A stretch of DNA of 64,000 nucleotides from Prinia subflava (lineage: Eukaryota; Chordata; Aves; Passeriformes; Cisticolidae), in contig NC_086256.1 of assembly GCF_021018805.1 (NCBI RefSeq), positions 13,396,032 to 13,460,031 of the forward strand. The letters are read 5' to 3'. Below the pieces are notes generated by a model. It did no database searches, was not told where the DNA came from, and was given only the letters and a program-made list of their open reading frames with translations. Positions 23,482 to 37,400 of this stretch are shown here, piece by piece. Numbering within the stretch: position 1 is the first letter of the stretch; the number at the start of each line of letters is the position of its first letter. The position numbers were made by a program, and so were the translations under genes.

Positions 23482-24587
23482 GCACAGATTGAAACAATAG
23501 TATTGCCTTGCCTTACAATGTCAGAAGTTTTAGCAAATCATTTAATAATGTCAGTACTCTTCCTGTGCATGGATTTTCTGGGTTGACAATACCATGCAAT
23601 GGTTTCTAAACTAACATTTTGCCACAGCTAAAAAGAAGCTGTGAGCCAAGATGTTTTACAGTGACTTCAGTGGGAGATTTTTTTCATGTATAACTACAGA
23701 CACTTCCTTGGTGTTAAAAAAATGGGCTAAACTCACAGCACAGGATGAACACTCCCAGGGGAAGGAAATTGCTCTACTGACTCACAGTAGGGACTATGCC
23801 TTGGTCTGAGCACCAGCTCCTGGAAATGAATGTGTGATGGACAGGTGGCACTAGTTTGTAGCTGTGCAGCAGCTCCCCTCTTTCTGTGCTGAGCCTCTGC
23901 CATGGGGTCACATTCAAACCAACACCTTTTGCCTCACAGTAAAATGAATTAAGTGATCTCTCTGCTTTCTTTGATTAAACCAGCACAAGGCAATGAACAG
24001 GAGCCGTCTCTTAATTTCATTATGGTCAAATTTCAGTAAGGATTTAATTTTCATATTAAAAGAGAAAATTGCAGACTGAGGGATCAACTGAGTTTCCTGA
24101 GGAGTTTCCTCAGACAAAGACAGAAAGTTGAAATTGCTCATCTCTCACTCCTGCGCGAAGCCTGGCTCTCAGACATGCGGTCGTAACAGAGCTTAGCTGG
24201 ACTTCTCAGCTTTTGATCTTGCCAGCCTCTTCTTTACTAGCATAAATGATCAGACAGCATGCACAAACATTGCCAGTTGCATATCTTTTGAAAATATGGA
24301 AGTCAAAACCTGGGCTCCTGCCTCTTCCTTTTGATCTGAATCTATTCTTTATTTTTTCCTCAGATTCATAAATGTGAAAATATCTCCTGAGCTGTACACA
24401 TGATGTCTCATATCTATTCACCATTTTCCTAGCAAATGCTTTGAAATTGTTTATTTTCAATTGAGGGATTTTTAGAAAATTTCCACTTTTTATTATTAAA
24501 CTAATCAGTACTTCTTCCCTTAATCTTTTTAAATAAATTGTTTTGGAAGAAATACACAATCAGACACCAATTTTTTCAAACACTACT
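23482..24587. other. Non-coding DNA between the two duplicated segments
   Basis: No gene is recognised. The minus strand has frames of 75 codons (23914-24141) and 117 codons (24206-24559). The second is lysine/arginine-rich with no domain I know; no start context or splice signals support it, and I treat it as chance. Confidence 0.5.
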
Positions 24588-24826
24588 GAATATATGCAAG
24601 TTTAAATAAACAACCCAGAAATATAACTTCTGAACTCTACCTTATAGTTATTCATAAAGCCCATCTTGACAGAAAGTAATAATTAAGAATATAACTGATA
24701 ATAAACACATCAAAGGTGATAAGTATTTAATACCAACTCCTTAATTCTGTGCAAACAGGTTATGTAGCACAGATCACAAATTTTCAATATAATGAGCTCA
24801 AATTTCATAATTCAATTAACATTAAA
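24588..24826 (+). repeat. Diverged duplicated segment, copy B
   Basis: Partner of 23265-23481 (same orientation, anchors given there). This copy has extra sequence near its 5' end, between ATATATGCAAGTTTAAA and TATTCATAAA. Weak similarity may continue past its 3' edge (ATGTCAAAA, GTTTTAG) to about 24890. Confidence 0.65.
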
Positions 24827-25440
24827 TGTAATTTATGTCAAAACACTGTTTTAGGTGAATGGCAAGTAAATATTACCTAATTCTTCATCATGAGGACAAG
24901 ATGAATTGATCTCATTATGGAAAAAGAAACATCAATGCAGCAAAAGGTTTTTGTAAACAAATACCTTTGTCAGGATAAACTGACCATTGCAAAGTCAGTA
25001 GTGAAATAATTGGGATTGTACTTATGACTGCTACTCCATTTCCTCACAGCCTTATGGAGCATTGAAAGGAGACCCACTCTGTGTTTATGCAGTGCCCAGG
25101 ACACCTGGAGAGAAATTATTTCTGCTTCCTCCTTACATATTGGGGTGGTCCTACAGACAGGCAAATAATTATACTCATCAAAAGTGCAAGGGAAGGGGGG
25201 GTTTTGTAAGACATGATAACGGCTTCAAAAAATTGCCTAATCTCAGTTGAGTGGTACTTATAATGTACTGTGAAGACAAATCCTTCCTCTGTAAGGCTGT
25301 ATACCATGCATTAAACTGAAAGGCTTCTTTCTACTTTGAGCAGAGCCAATATCTGCCACTTGTGTCCCCTGACAGACTATTTGTTTCAACAGACTGAAGA
25401 GGAGAAAAGTGAACACTTTCTTATACAGTTTCAGAGCAAT

Positions 25441-25487
25441 ATACATAATCCTTCCCCCACTGTACACATAAGCCTTCCCCCACTGGT
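25441..25487 (+). repeat. Two-copy tandem repeat of about 23 bp
   Basis: ATACATAATCCTTCCCCCAC... is followed directly by ACACATAAGCCTTCCCCCAC..., sharing the core CCTTCCCCCACTG. A short local duplication. Confidence 0.8.
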
Positions 25488-25517
25488 ATGTAATATTTAT
25501 TCTTTGTAAAACCCGCA

Positions 25518-25559
25518 ATTTTGTTTGTTTGGTTGTTGGTTTGGTTTGGTTTTTGTTTT
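25518..25559. repeat. TTTGG/TTTG simple repeat
   Basis: A T/G-only tract of TTTG and TTTGG units, the complement in composition of the CAAA tracts seen elsewhere in the window. Confidence 0.8.
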
Positions 25560-26580
25560 ACCACCAGGCTGGGTTTAGGTTAAAGTTGTCCAGACTTTGC
25601 AGTTTGAGGAAAAGAGGCAGCAAAATACAGCTCACATGGTGGAACTCTTACACACTAAGGCAGAGCAACAGGACACACTCGAGGCAAAGATGACTCCATA
25701 AGAAGGTAAAAGCAATTTTCCTGTCATTGCTGACCATATATAAGTAACAACCACACTGTTAAGACAGAAAGACTCCACGCCTCATAGGAAGTCATAGGAA
25801 TAAACAGTACAGTAAGTACATTTTATGACAACAGTGTTGGAGCTTCTTGCTTTTCCTTTCCCCAGAGACAGGGGCTGAAATCCAGAACTGCAGCACTTTA
25901 ATGGGCAGTACCTCTGAGCTACCACACCCACTGCTTAACAGCAACATCTTAGTGCAGGGAATTGAAGACCAACAACTTTACTCAAATACTTACTGAAAAT
26001 ACAGCAGGACTTGAGCACCAGTGTAAAGCAATCTCACTGCAGAATGACAGACTGAGCAGAGACATTCTGCGTTAATTTCTATTTCTAAGTGATCTCAGGC
26101 TGTAGCCACATGCAAAACAGATTAGAGCAATCTTGTTTCAAGCAAGAAAAATGTGGCTAAATGTGGCAACATTTGTACTGGAAAGATCTTATTCTCACCA
26201 TGCTCTGGTAAAAGAGTGAACTCCCAGCCAACACTGTGGGCTGCACATCTGGATGCATCTTAAGATGAAGCAATTACTTATCCTACAAAAGCTCTGATTC
26301 TTCAAGATGATCTACTCCATGTGTCTCCTATTGTGTGAGTCTGTGAGACACATGCACACAACACTTTTTCCTAGCAGTACCAACATTCAGCATTGCTCTG
26401 CTTGTACTTTCTGCTCCTTATGTTCCCATATGAAAGGGCAGTAAAGCTCGGCTAACCATGCCCAGTTATCCTTGCAGAGTTAACCCTGTACTCCTAAAAG
26501 ATCCAAGCCTGCAAGAAAAACTTCATTAACAGCAAATCTAATGGTAGGAAACAAGGGCTTTGTGGGAAACAAACAAACAG

Positions 26581-26600
26581 CCACCCCCACACCCACCCCC
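26581..26600. repeat. C-rich tract (CACCCCCACACCCACCCCC type)
   Basis: Runs of five, three and five C separated by A or ACA. The minus strand therefore has G-runs of 5, 3, 5 and 2, enough at best for a two-tier G-quadruplex. Confidence 0.6.
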
Positions 26601-28223
26601 TAAATTAAAAAAAAATATATATTAGATGGGGATCTCTAATTTTTGTAGATGCCCAGTGGTACAGGGGCTCAGGATGTACATCTAGTGGAGTGCTCCTTGC
26701 CATTGCCTGGTAGCTCTCGTTGACTGGTTTCTAACTGCAGCAAGCAAAGACAGTCTCTGCCAGCCAACAACACTCTGACATTTGGAGAGGAAAAAAGTCC
26801 CAGCCTACCTGCCAAATTAGTAATTTAACTTCAAAATATAGTACCCCAAACAGCAAAAGAAAGCCTGAAATGTTTATTTCTTGTTGATGTAGTAAAACAA
26901 GACTCAGGATTTGTCAAAATATTTTTTTAATACTGGATCTGGATGAGAAAATCTAGCAACTTAAGACAGACTATTTTCAAATGCTAATGGAGTGATACCC
27001 TTCAGTTGGAAGCCAGGAAAGAAGCAAGTGTGAAAGAAGTCTAAAGTCTGATATTGAGGACAAACTGTATCATAAGACAAAACAGCTGATGCTCAGCACA
27101 GTGGGTGGTATTAACCACACACTCTAGACTCTGTTTGGCCTTTGCAGTCAATATAAAAAATAATTTCCTCACTGACTTTTTTGGGTCACTTGGTGCTTTG
27201 TATAAGAATTTACTGAAGTGGTAGGGATTGTTCGCATTTTGTTTTATTTTCACAGACCTCTCCATAAAGCAGAGGTTAGTATTTCATTCTGATCTGGGGA
27301 AAGATGTAGTCCATCTTAAACCTAGCAAGCTAAAAGAAATAGTCTATTAAAACTAGCTTTCCAGCCCCAGCAGGTGTTATAATTATTTCACTCCACCACT
27401 GCTACAATGTCAGACTCTAAAGAACTGGAAAAATAGTTACAAAGATGAAGTTTCCCAGAAGTGTATATATCAGTAGAGCTCTATTTTTATTTCACTAGGT
27501 GTTTATGTATTTTAGCATCTCTGCACCCAGTTTAAATTCAAGGAGGGTAGCTTATTTTCCTGGCCTTCACATGGCCCAAATTTAGCCTTTTAATCTGCTG
27601 ACCAACCAAAGCTGGAAATTACAGAACAGAAGGTCACAACTGCCTTGCAGTGCAGGATCCTCAGTATAGGATAAATCACATCTTTTCTGTGCTATACAGC
27701 TCCTCTGAGGATTGCTGGGGAGGTTTGCATGCTTGCAAGAGGCTGTTGGCAGAGCAATCTGTGCTATCCCAATCAACCAATTTGACTAAAATCAGTCATA
27801 AAAACCCCAAGAGATTCAGAAGAATGAGACTATAAAGCCTTTCCTACTTTGTTTTTGCTGCAGTTGCATGAAAATCCAAATAATTGTTAATCTACTGAGT
27901 TTTTAAAGTCAACATTATCAGTCCAGCAGCTATGTACAGGTTGCCTTTAAATGGTAAAGAAAACAATCTCATTAAAAGACTTACACTTCATCTCAATGTC
28001 TCATTCCCATACAAGTTGTGTGGGACTGCACAGTGCACTGCCCTCTTCACAGGTTGCAATACCACTGCCTGGAAGGTCAAGGGAGAAAAATTCTTGAGGT
28101 CAATCCCAAATTCGGTCTCCTGCAAGGGTGACTGTACAACTATCAGCTGAGCAGCCTTTCTGCTGACCCAGAAACTGCAAATGTCTTCATTTATATTCCT
28201 TTTAGAAAAGAATTTTTTCTGCT

Positions 28224-28245
28224 CCCTCTTAAGCTTTTAAGAGGG
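28224..28245. repeat. Perfect 9-bp inverted repeat followed by an A-run
   Basis: CCCTCTTAA (28224-28232) and TTAAGAGGG (28237-28245) flank a GCTT loop; a run of seven A follows. It resembles a hairpin, but no RNA gene is evident around it. Confidence 0.8.
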
Positions 28246-28371
28246 AAAAAAATACAGCCAATATCTTTTTAGTTCCATTTTTCTTTTGTGTTCTCTGTCC
28301 TTTGTAATCTACTTTGACTCACTGACAATACATGACTTTCTGTACTCTCACTCTTTTAATCACATACACAT

Positions 28372-28427
28372 AAAAAGGAAAAAAAAAAAAAAAAAAAAAA
28401 AAAGGAAAAAAAAAAAAAAAAAAAAAA
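28372..28427. repeat. Split poly-A tract (A5 GG A25 GG A22)
   Basis: A 56-bp A tract broken only by two GG pairs at 28377-28378 and 28404-28405. Upstream DNA has no recognisable retrocopy body, no AATAAA at the usual distance, and no evident flanking duplication, so I list it as simple repeat rather than a retroposon tail. Confidence 0.95.
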
Positions 28428-31400
28428 GAGAAGAAACACCCCATTCCAAAACCCTCTGACTGTCCATCCCTCATGATTACAAACCATCTCCTTTATGTAG
28501 TGGTCTGAGGAGGAAGAGGAGGAGGCAGCACAGCAAATCTTTTTCTTTCATTGGCCTCTGCCCCAGCAATATGACTCCTTTTACTCCCACTTCTCTTTTG
28601 TGTTGTGTCTTCACTGAGTGCAATTGTCAGATATGTCTGATGGGCGGCCAGGCACACGTGCAACAGCAGTGCCATTCCCTTCATGACCATTTTAAAGCAA
28701 CTGTTGAGTGCAGATTCAATCTTTGGTCACACACATTTCCATGATTGATTTCTCTGCATTTCTGATTATGTTCTGTGTGCTTTGATTCTTAAATTTGATG
28801 AAACCAGATTTACCAACATGATAGTGAGTTGTTTTGGTTTTGTTTTGAGGTTGTGGGGGGGTTTTTAAGGGCTAAAATAACAATTGCATGCTTTTTAAAT
28901 GTGGGACTTAAATGTCCATGCTGTGATAATAGCTGTGTTATCTATGGATTATAGTAGTGCTTAATTTGTGTGTACCTCTGAAAAAATACTCAGACTCTGC
29001 AATTACTGTAAAACAGTGAAGCTGATCAAGGGCTTTTGTCCAGCTCTTCAATGACACCCACACTGTGATTTGCTTTGACTGCCTACAGATCTGTGAATGC
29101 ACTGCAAGGTTTTGCTTGGTTGGTATATGGACCTGTAAGTCACACTGGACATGGGAGAAGGCACGACTGCCCTGTTTGTGATCCCACCAGGGTTTTTTAG
29201 GCATGTACTTGATGAATGTGAGTAGGTGATTATATCTGCTGTATAACCTGTATTTGAAAGTCTTCTTTGTGCTATTTAACTCCCAAGGAAGATTCAAGAC
29301 TCTTTCCATCTTCGAGCAATCAAGTACATAGCCATGAAGCTAACTGCAAGGTTTCTTTCTAAAACACTGATGAAAGCTCCCTTCTAAGCTCCCCCTCTCC
29401 CCTTAGACTCTCACACCCATACATCTCAGCTGCTGGATTTTTTACTAAAACCACTGAAGTCACAGTAAACGAGGTAGTGATTCACTTTCTAAATACAGGC
29501 TGGTGTTTTTGGTTTTACATTGTGCTCATTATTGCAATGTCAAGGAGGATACTATGTTGTTTGAAAGAAGGAAAAAACAAAGGAGTTTTTAATTTCATTT
29601 GTAACCTGCATTTGTCAACTCAATGTTTTGGGTTTTTTTCTGGATACACTGAAATAGGCTATACCCTAAAAACATGTTCAGAACTGCCACTTACCAAGCT
29701 CTCATTTTGGAAGGATTATCTTTGGGTGCAGTGTCTTCTAGCTTCCCCATAAACCTGCCCTGTGACTGATCAGCCACTGACTTCTAAAGCTGAACCATAC
29801 TATATCAAAGTCCAGATTCATTATCTGTGAAATGGCTGTAATGACACTCACTATTCTGGCTGATTAGTATTGGAGGTGATAAATGCCACACAGCCATCTA
29901 GGGTAAATCATTATATGTGGAAGCACTGAAAGTACAGCTGGTTTTTAAAATGCTTTTTTGTAACCTGGCAGCAGTAAAAAAATTCTGAACCTATTGTTAT
30001 GAGATTCCTTCTGATGTTCTGTGTATAGCTAAAAGATGTGAGACATTTTGTGAACTCTTTATGGGAAATTACAGAAGAGGCAGTGTTAACATGAAGATCT
30101 ATTTAATGTATCTTAGTCATGAACATACCCTGATGGTTGAACTGTCACTTCCGTGCATTGCTGCTCTCTAATCAACAAAATGAAAGGAATACTGTGGGGG
30201 ACACTTCTCCAATGCCAGGATATCATTTATATTATGAGCATTTTCCCCAACCAATGCCAGAGAGGAAGGATGCAACTCTCATCATCTTTCTTTGGAAGCA
30301 AAATTAAATTATCAGTCTTTAATTTAGTTAGTGGTAATCTCTGCTTAAACATTCCCTCTTGGCTTCCACTAAATAGACCATGTAAAATCTCCATTCTGCC
30401 TGGGCTACCAAGTGCTCTCTCTGCATGAGAATGCTAATTCAACTTTGAACTGGGCTCCTACTGACTGCTAGGAAAGCAGCTTTTTGTTCCAAAATGAGAT
30501 TTTACATATCACTGCATGACGTAAAGGTGCAAATCAGTCATCTTGTGTCAAAATAAGTCAAATGCAGCTGTAGCCATAGTGGAGGAGGGAAAAAAAAGAG
30601 GAAATCCTCTGTTAAATTCTTTTATCACAATGGAAAACATTATCAGTTTTACAACAAAACGAGCAATTTCCTGGGTTGTACTTCGAGAGAAAGAACGTAT
30701 CTGGGTATCAACTCAAGGACGAGGACAGCACGGGCAGCCATATAACAATTCCTATCTGAGGGAGAGTTCCTATCCTTGTTCTTTTCAGTAGAGTCATACA
30801 AGGTACCAGTTTGGAACAGGAGGATGTTCCTGCATGATAGCACAAGATAATCTTCCAAACATGATGCCAAGAACATAAATTACACACAGGGATAAAGTGT
30901 AAATTACTGGGGAATCTGAAGGGGCAGATTGGAACTCAAACAAGATTTAAATCAATGAGTTTGAGGGTTCACAAAGGTAAACAAAGAAGAAAGGCAGAAA
31001 TAAACATCTGTACAGGAACCAGCTGACTGAGTGATCACTGCTTATGCTCACAAAAAACCCAGTTCACCTTTTAGTTAAAAATAACAGTTCTGATTCTCCA
31101 TCACCTTACCCTATCAGTACAATGCAGCTACATGTGGAAAAGGAGGAGACATTCTACTACAGCACAAAGAAACTGGTTTCAGGTTCAAATTATGTCAGTA
31201 GAAAAGTCCTCTTCACACATTATTGAGACAGAGATGTAAAAATTGAAGAATAATCAGTTGATATTTTGATACATCCAATTTTCATTGGCCAGATTTGAAC
31301 CCACATGTTCAAGAGAAGCTGGGCAGCCTGACTTGGAAGTGATGGAAGACATTCCATCACTACAACCAACTCAAGAATAAAACCAAAAAGTGCCACTGTC

Positions 31401-34400
31401 TCAATGGTGTACAGAAAAGATGGGAAAAGGTGACAACAGAGTACCATGGAGTAGTTACGTTATATTTGGAGCTCTGATCTTTGCACTTTTCACTAAACAA
31501 ATTATTTCTTTCCTGGCACTGTGACATCACTTTATTATCATGCACCCAGGCATATTACCAAATTACTGTCCACAAGAGCAAAAGCTAAATAAACTGAATT
31601 TCATAAGAAAAGAACTTGCACTGGTAAAGAAAGACAATAGAATAAGATTTGAGACACTGCGCAGGAGCACAGCACATGTCTTCCTTCTCTCCCTCCAAAT
31701 TACTGAGCTCTGGTCAAGAGTGCAGATGATCAAGAGATAATCTGTAGCCTAAAAACATAATCATAAATCTTCCAGGACAGAGCTGGCTCAAGGCTTCTCT
31801 GCACAAAACTACATTGAGGCTGGACTATTGTGTCCCAGAAAAGGAAGGGATGGAAATGGGAGAGAGGGTCTCTTTCCTGCTATTGTTAGAGAAGCGGGTT
31901 CAGTGTAGAGCAGAGTGAGAAGGAAAGGCAACCCTTCCTACCTTTCCTTGCCCCATCTCTTGCAGCCGTAATTAGCCCAGCTCTAGCAGAGAGAGAATGA
32001 GCCGTGATCTACAGATATTTGGTCATATCCTACCTAGTGTCCTGGACAGGCAGTTTGACTTGCCTTCAGCAGCCTTGTCCCAGGAAATGCCTTAACTAAT
32101 TAGTTTTTCTGTCCATCCCCCAAGACCAGACGTCTACTCCCAAGTGGAGTAGTCTCATGTCACTTTGCCAAGTACCAATGAAACAGAGACAGTAAAATAG
32201 GAACCCTGAGCCTCACACTGTGCTAAATTAATATATGTACACATATATATATTATGAAAAACACTTAGATTCTATGTAGCCGCTGTACATACAGGAATTT
32301 TGATATTAAGGGGTTTTTTTCAACACCATGGTACCAGTCAGATATAATATTGTTCCATCCAATTGGACAGTTTTACCAAGTCCTCACCTTTTTTCCCAGT
32401 TCCCTGACCAGCATATATGCGCTGCCCTTGAGATAAAAAAACCACTCGGTATTATAGACAAGTAGTCTCTGGCCAAGATGATACAATGATGCAGTGAGGA
32501 TTGTTGCACTGCTGAACTCGGTGACCCTCTCCACACAGAATGAGCTGCTGAGGCCGCTGAGTGTGGCTGCAAAACTCACCAGACGGAGAAGTCTGGAACA
32601 AAGGTTACAGATGTTAGCCCACAAATAATGGGAGTCCTGGTCACACGCCAGCTCCTCACTGTTTAGTGTTTCTCAGACACCAGAATGGTGTGAGCTTTTT
32701 CTTGTTTCAGTTCCTTAATGTGGAAAAACCAAGGGTAATTACAGGTGCCAAATAAAAAAAAACTAAAATAAAAGATTAACATATCTACCTGTCTGTCTTC
32801 TAACTTAACACACTAGTTTGCAGTCCTGTTATACATTATTCCCTACTCAATCAGAAAAGCAGCTTGTTTTCCAATGGATCAGGCACAATTATTATTTCCA
32901 TTCTAATTCTCACATGTACCCCTCCCACCATGTTAATGTAGAAATTGGTGTTAAAATTTTTTTAAGAAACACAGCCAAACAAACCAGAACCCAAACCTAT
33001 TAGGCTCTTGAGTTTAATTATACATCATGAGCTCATTATCTACCATGCAGAAAAAGTATAAATTTTTAAACACTTGTATTTATTTTTAAAGCATGTTCTT
33101 TTAACACTGGAAAGCGCAAACATGAGCAAACAGTGTATCTAGTCATCAGTCATACCACCAGCTTGCACAAACCTCTACCATGTATCTTCTCATTCATTTT
33201 CTTCCTGAACTATTATTTTTTCCCTTCCTCTTTTATTGTGTCCTGTCTAGAAATAAATCCGGGCCCTTAATCACTTTCATTGCCATTTTGGACCAGTTTT
33301 TTCATTGTCTCTTTCTCCTTCTCACAAAATATTTCAGTGTTAGATAGATAATATAAAGGTGGCTTTTCACTAATTTAACTTTCCTCACCTACATTTCTCA
33401 TCACGTTTCAAATTGATACATTAATAAAATGTTATGATATTCATTACAACTGCCTCTGCCTGTTGAGTTCAATACCCACAAACTCAGCAACTCCAGTTGT
33501 GCTGAAAAGTCATCAGTATCCTTAATAGATGGGGGAGACAGGCTGATTGTTACCCAGAGGTTTTATTTTGGTTTTAACCAAACATAAAACAATAGAATCT
33601 GACCACAGATACTGTTCCTGATAGAATATATTTCTGCCTACGTATTATTTAATTAATTAATATTTAACTTCAGCATAAGGTGGAGGTCATTTTCAGAGTT
33701 GCCTAAATACAAATACTTAAATTTATAATTTTAGATAGATAAATATTTAGTCTTAAGGTTTTGGGGTGCTTGTGTTTTCTTCAGATACAATTCTGCTTTG
33801 TGTTCCTTTCTGGTTTTTATCAAAGAAATATAGGACACAAATCAGAATATTCCTGTCTCTGTATTCAGTATATATTCAAAAGAAAAATTTGAATTTGAAT
33901 TGGCAAAAGTTAGCATAAACAGGTCTGATATTAGCAGTAATGTATTTCTAGGCTCTGGTACTGTACTCATTATCAAATAATTTACAATAAATAGTAGAGG
34001 TTAGATTTTTATTAAATCAGTTTCCCCAAAAATGGTATATCCTCTCCTGTAATTCCCCAGCTATTTAAATTCTAATTCTGGATAAATTTGCTCTTACCAA
34101 CTGCCTGAATGCAATAGTTGTGCATACAAAAGGTGTCACAAAAACTGTGTAACAACTACCTGGACAAGTTTAGAAGTGCCAATTCTATTTTTAAGGCTGT
34201 AAATAATAATAAATCTCAAAAATTCCAAACAAACAAACCCAGTAAAACCAAAACAAAACTCTCAAAATACTTGGCCAGCAAAGGAAGAAAGCAGGTTTCC
34301 ACATCTGCAATACCTGTTTCTCAATGAGAGATTGCAACCAGCACTATACAAATTTAAATGCTTTTAGCTACAAAACACATCAGTTTGCAAAGAAGATATT

Positions 34401-37400
34401 TTTGCCTTAAAGTTTTATCATCTCTCTTTTGTGTCATGATGGTTGATGTATCTATCAAGGATGGTTACTTTTGCAACAATACAGAAATCAACAGTATTGA
34501 ATCGTATTCAAAATACGGAAATAAAAACCAAGGTGACTCACAAGTATTAACTACAAGTACGTTGAGGCAAATAGCTTACAACAGAGAGCTCTTTAAGAAG
34601 ACTATTAAACACAATTCCAAATTTCTAGAGAAATAATTTGTTCAAATATATTTTAATGTTCTCAGATTTAAACTACTTTTCCCGTAAGTATTTCTTATAA
34701 TATTTAATACATTATTTATGACATATGATCAAAAGCAGTGTTTCTTCCTGACTATCCAGACTTTTATAAAATGTAAAGGAAGTCTGTCATATTGAACTCC
34801 AACTCTGATTTATGATATTATTTATATCAATTCATGGATATTAAAATAACAATTCGTGTAATTGTTCCTGAAAACATATTTAAAAGAGCAATGAATATCT
34901 GAGCAGCATCAAAATCAGTATAAATACTCTATCATTTATCCTTAGCACTTTGAATGAGAGAACATTGTGATGAAAACCACACTTCACACCTCTCACAGAG
35001 CCACTGCTTTAGCTCAGACAAGTTTAAAAAGTGTCCTGTTGAGGACTTGGACAATACATCAGGTACTAATTCACTCTGTATGACCAGTTAGCACTGCCAC
35101 AAATTTCAAAGATATCTTTCTTAAAATTATAAATTAGAAGTTAGGGTTTGATTCAAAAGAATCTACACAAAATTCAGGGACCATGACATGCAGGATAGAA
35201 GAGGACTTGCTTGTTATGTTCAAATGGGTTTTCTGTTCACTGCATACTCAGAGTACCTCCACAGCCTCTCCACCATCTCTCCACCTTAAATTACAGTTAT
35301 TTCAGTACATTACTTACTTATAGATACCTGAAGTATGGATGCTACTGCTCTTTCTGAAGTTACAAAGTAGTTAACTTGCACCCATTAAATCTCTTGTAAG
35401 AACTAAACTGATCATCTGACAGTAACTCAGCCAAGAAAATAAGAAAAAGGATTAAACCTGTGTAAATAGTGAAATAGAGTACTAGTACATGTATTTAGTT
35501 TACTAAAATACATGTCCTTCCAGACTAAAACATGTGAGTAGAGACAACACAAAGATTAAAGGCAACCTGTCTTCAAAAGGAAGATCCTACCCTCATCAGT
35601 CCTAACAGCCAGCACTTTTGAACAGCCCCAAGATAACTTGCAGTTAACAGTCACTAGATAGCACTTTTGAAAATTTAATCCAGTGTTTTACCAATATCAT
35701 TCCCACTGGAAGAAGCATGAAGATTCGGGAGATATGAAAAAATCCCTTTTTCCCTTCAGTGCCCATGCTCTACACACACAAGTAGCTATCCCATTTTCCA
35801 GGATTTTCTGATCTGTCACGTGGCACCTGGTGATACAGAAATCACACTGCAGATCTTTCCTAACAATCAAAGCCTTCCCCCTCCATGAAAAGCAATTCCT
35901 ACACCACCCCATCCCCAGCAAACAATTTCTGCACCTCTACCCCACCAAATGACTGCTACTGAGGGTATGCACCTAAACATGTCCCTGAAATAAAATGACT
36001 GCTTAAAGAAAGTAGAAATGTGCTACCAGAACTCCTGCAGTACACACACTGACACCTGCATTCCAACTGATTACAGCAGGGGAGTTGGGGAAAAAAAACA
36101 ACTCAAAATCCAATATCTATATATTGGGGTTTATATATGTCTTCTACAGCTTTGTCCTTATTTGTTGAATCTTGCCATTATCTCTGTTTCTTACAAAGCT
36201 TCAGTGACAGAAAGGAATATATCAGCTCAGGAGAAGAAAAAGCATTAAAAAAAAAGAAGAAAAAGCAGCCCTCCCCAGATCTGCTAGATGCCCACGCTGA
36301 TTCCAGATAAGCGTGTCTGCACACAAACAGCAGACCCACAGCACAAAGCTCAGGGATGTGTGTCAGCACAGCAGCAGTCCCCTTTCTGCCAAACAGGAAC
36401 ATAATGGACAAGCTGCAGGAGCCTGCACATTTGGAGGGGAGCTGCTAGACACAGCTCAGAGCTCTGGTGAACATCTCACTGCTGCTCTGCTGAACATCTG
36501 TGCTCGCGTGGAGCAAGACACTGACAGGAATCTTTTTTGAAGAGCATCACTTCCATGTCATGTTGCCTCATTAAATGCCCTGAAAAAACTCTCCATTATA
36601 TTCCAAATAGGACTGTTTGTGTCAAGCTGTGTTCAGACTCAGCTGTGAAATAATTGTACAAAGTAGGCAAGAGGAAGGGAGCTGAGTTTGAGGAGGTCTG
36701 TATTCTGTGCCCAATTTTATCTGTGCCTCACTGCAAGGAAAATTCTATGGTTCACTGAATTAATTCATAACTTTCTTTCTCACAGATGAAAAATGAGATT
36801 AAAAATGGCAACTTCCTTTTATAAAGTACTCTCTTTAAAATAATTTTGAAATAAAGCAAAAATACTTGGGGACTAAAAGAAAGTCTGATTTTGTGACTAG
36901 TAAGTAGCAAGACTGGTCCTGGAAAACCACCTGCCTATCTGTAATTTGCTACAGTAAGGTGAAATAAAAAATACAGTAAAATGTATTAGGAAGATGCTGA
37001 AAATGTTTTATATTACTGACATTCTTTGATACATGGTGCTGGTATTTTTCTATAAACTCTTTGCTACTGTTTCGGTGCTTTCCTGTTGTGCTTTAAGATT
37101 CAGGGTTAACATGATATATCTTGTCTTCTGACATCACATTTTATTGTCAGCTTTTCAGTAAGACAATAAGCTTGTTGTAATAGGCCAAATCTGTGTTTCC
37201 AAAAATTTCCACTGTTCCAGCAATGTCCAATAAAGTGTATGTCTTGGAAAGGGTACAAGAAAATATGATCTGTACTGTTCATTTATACCAGGAAAAGTAC
37301 TCTACCCTTCTGATCAGATGGTTTAGTTCTATCTTGTCTTCCTCAAACTTTTTCAGCAAGAAACTTCAAAAATTCCCGTAAGAACACGGGGCAAGACACC

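Larger units (their letters stand above)
24827..28371. other. AT-rich non-coding DNA, no gene recognised
   Basis: Holds a 23-bp tandem duplication (25441-25487), a TTTGG/TTTG simple repeat (25518-25559), a C-rich tract (26581-26600) and a hairpin (28224-28245). Open frames are 86 codons or less and none shows a domain. Confidence 0.6.

Noticed and set aside
24206..24559. Minus-strand frame of 117 codons
   Set aside because: Lysine-rich translation typical of AT-rich non-coding DNA, no known motif, and no supporting signals.
28372..28427. Poly-A tail of a processed pseudogene
   Set aside because: No upstream transcript-like body, no polyadenylation signal at the right distance and no target-site duplication could be seen.
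31260..31380. Possible second CR1 fragment (AGCTGGGCAGCCTGACTTGG, GGAAGACATTCC)
   Set aside because: Only short word similarity; no octamer tail and no continuous match to CR1 that I can support.
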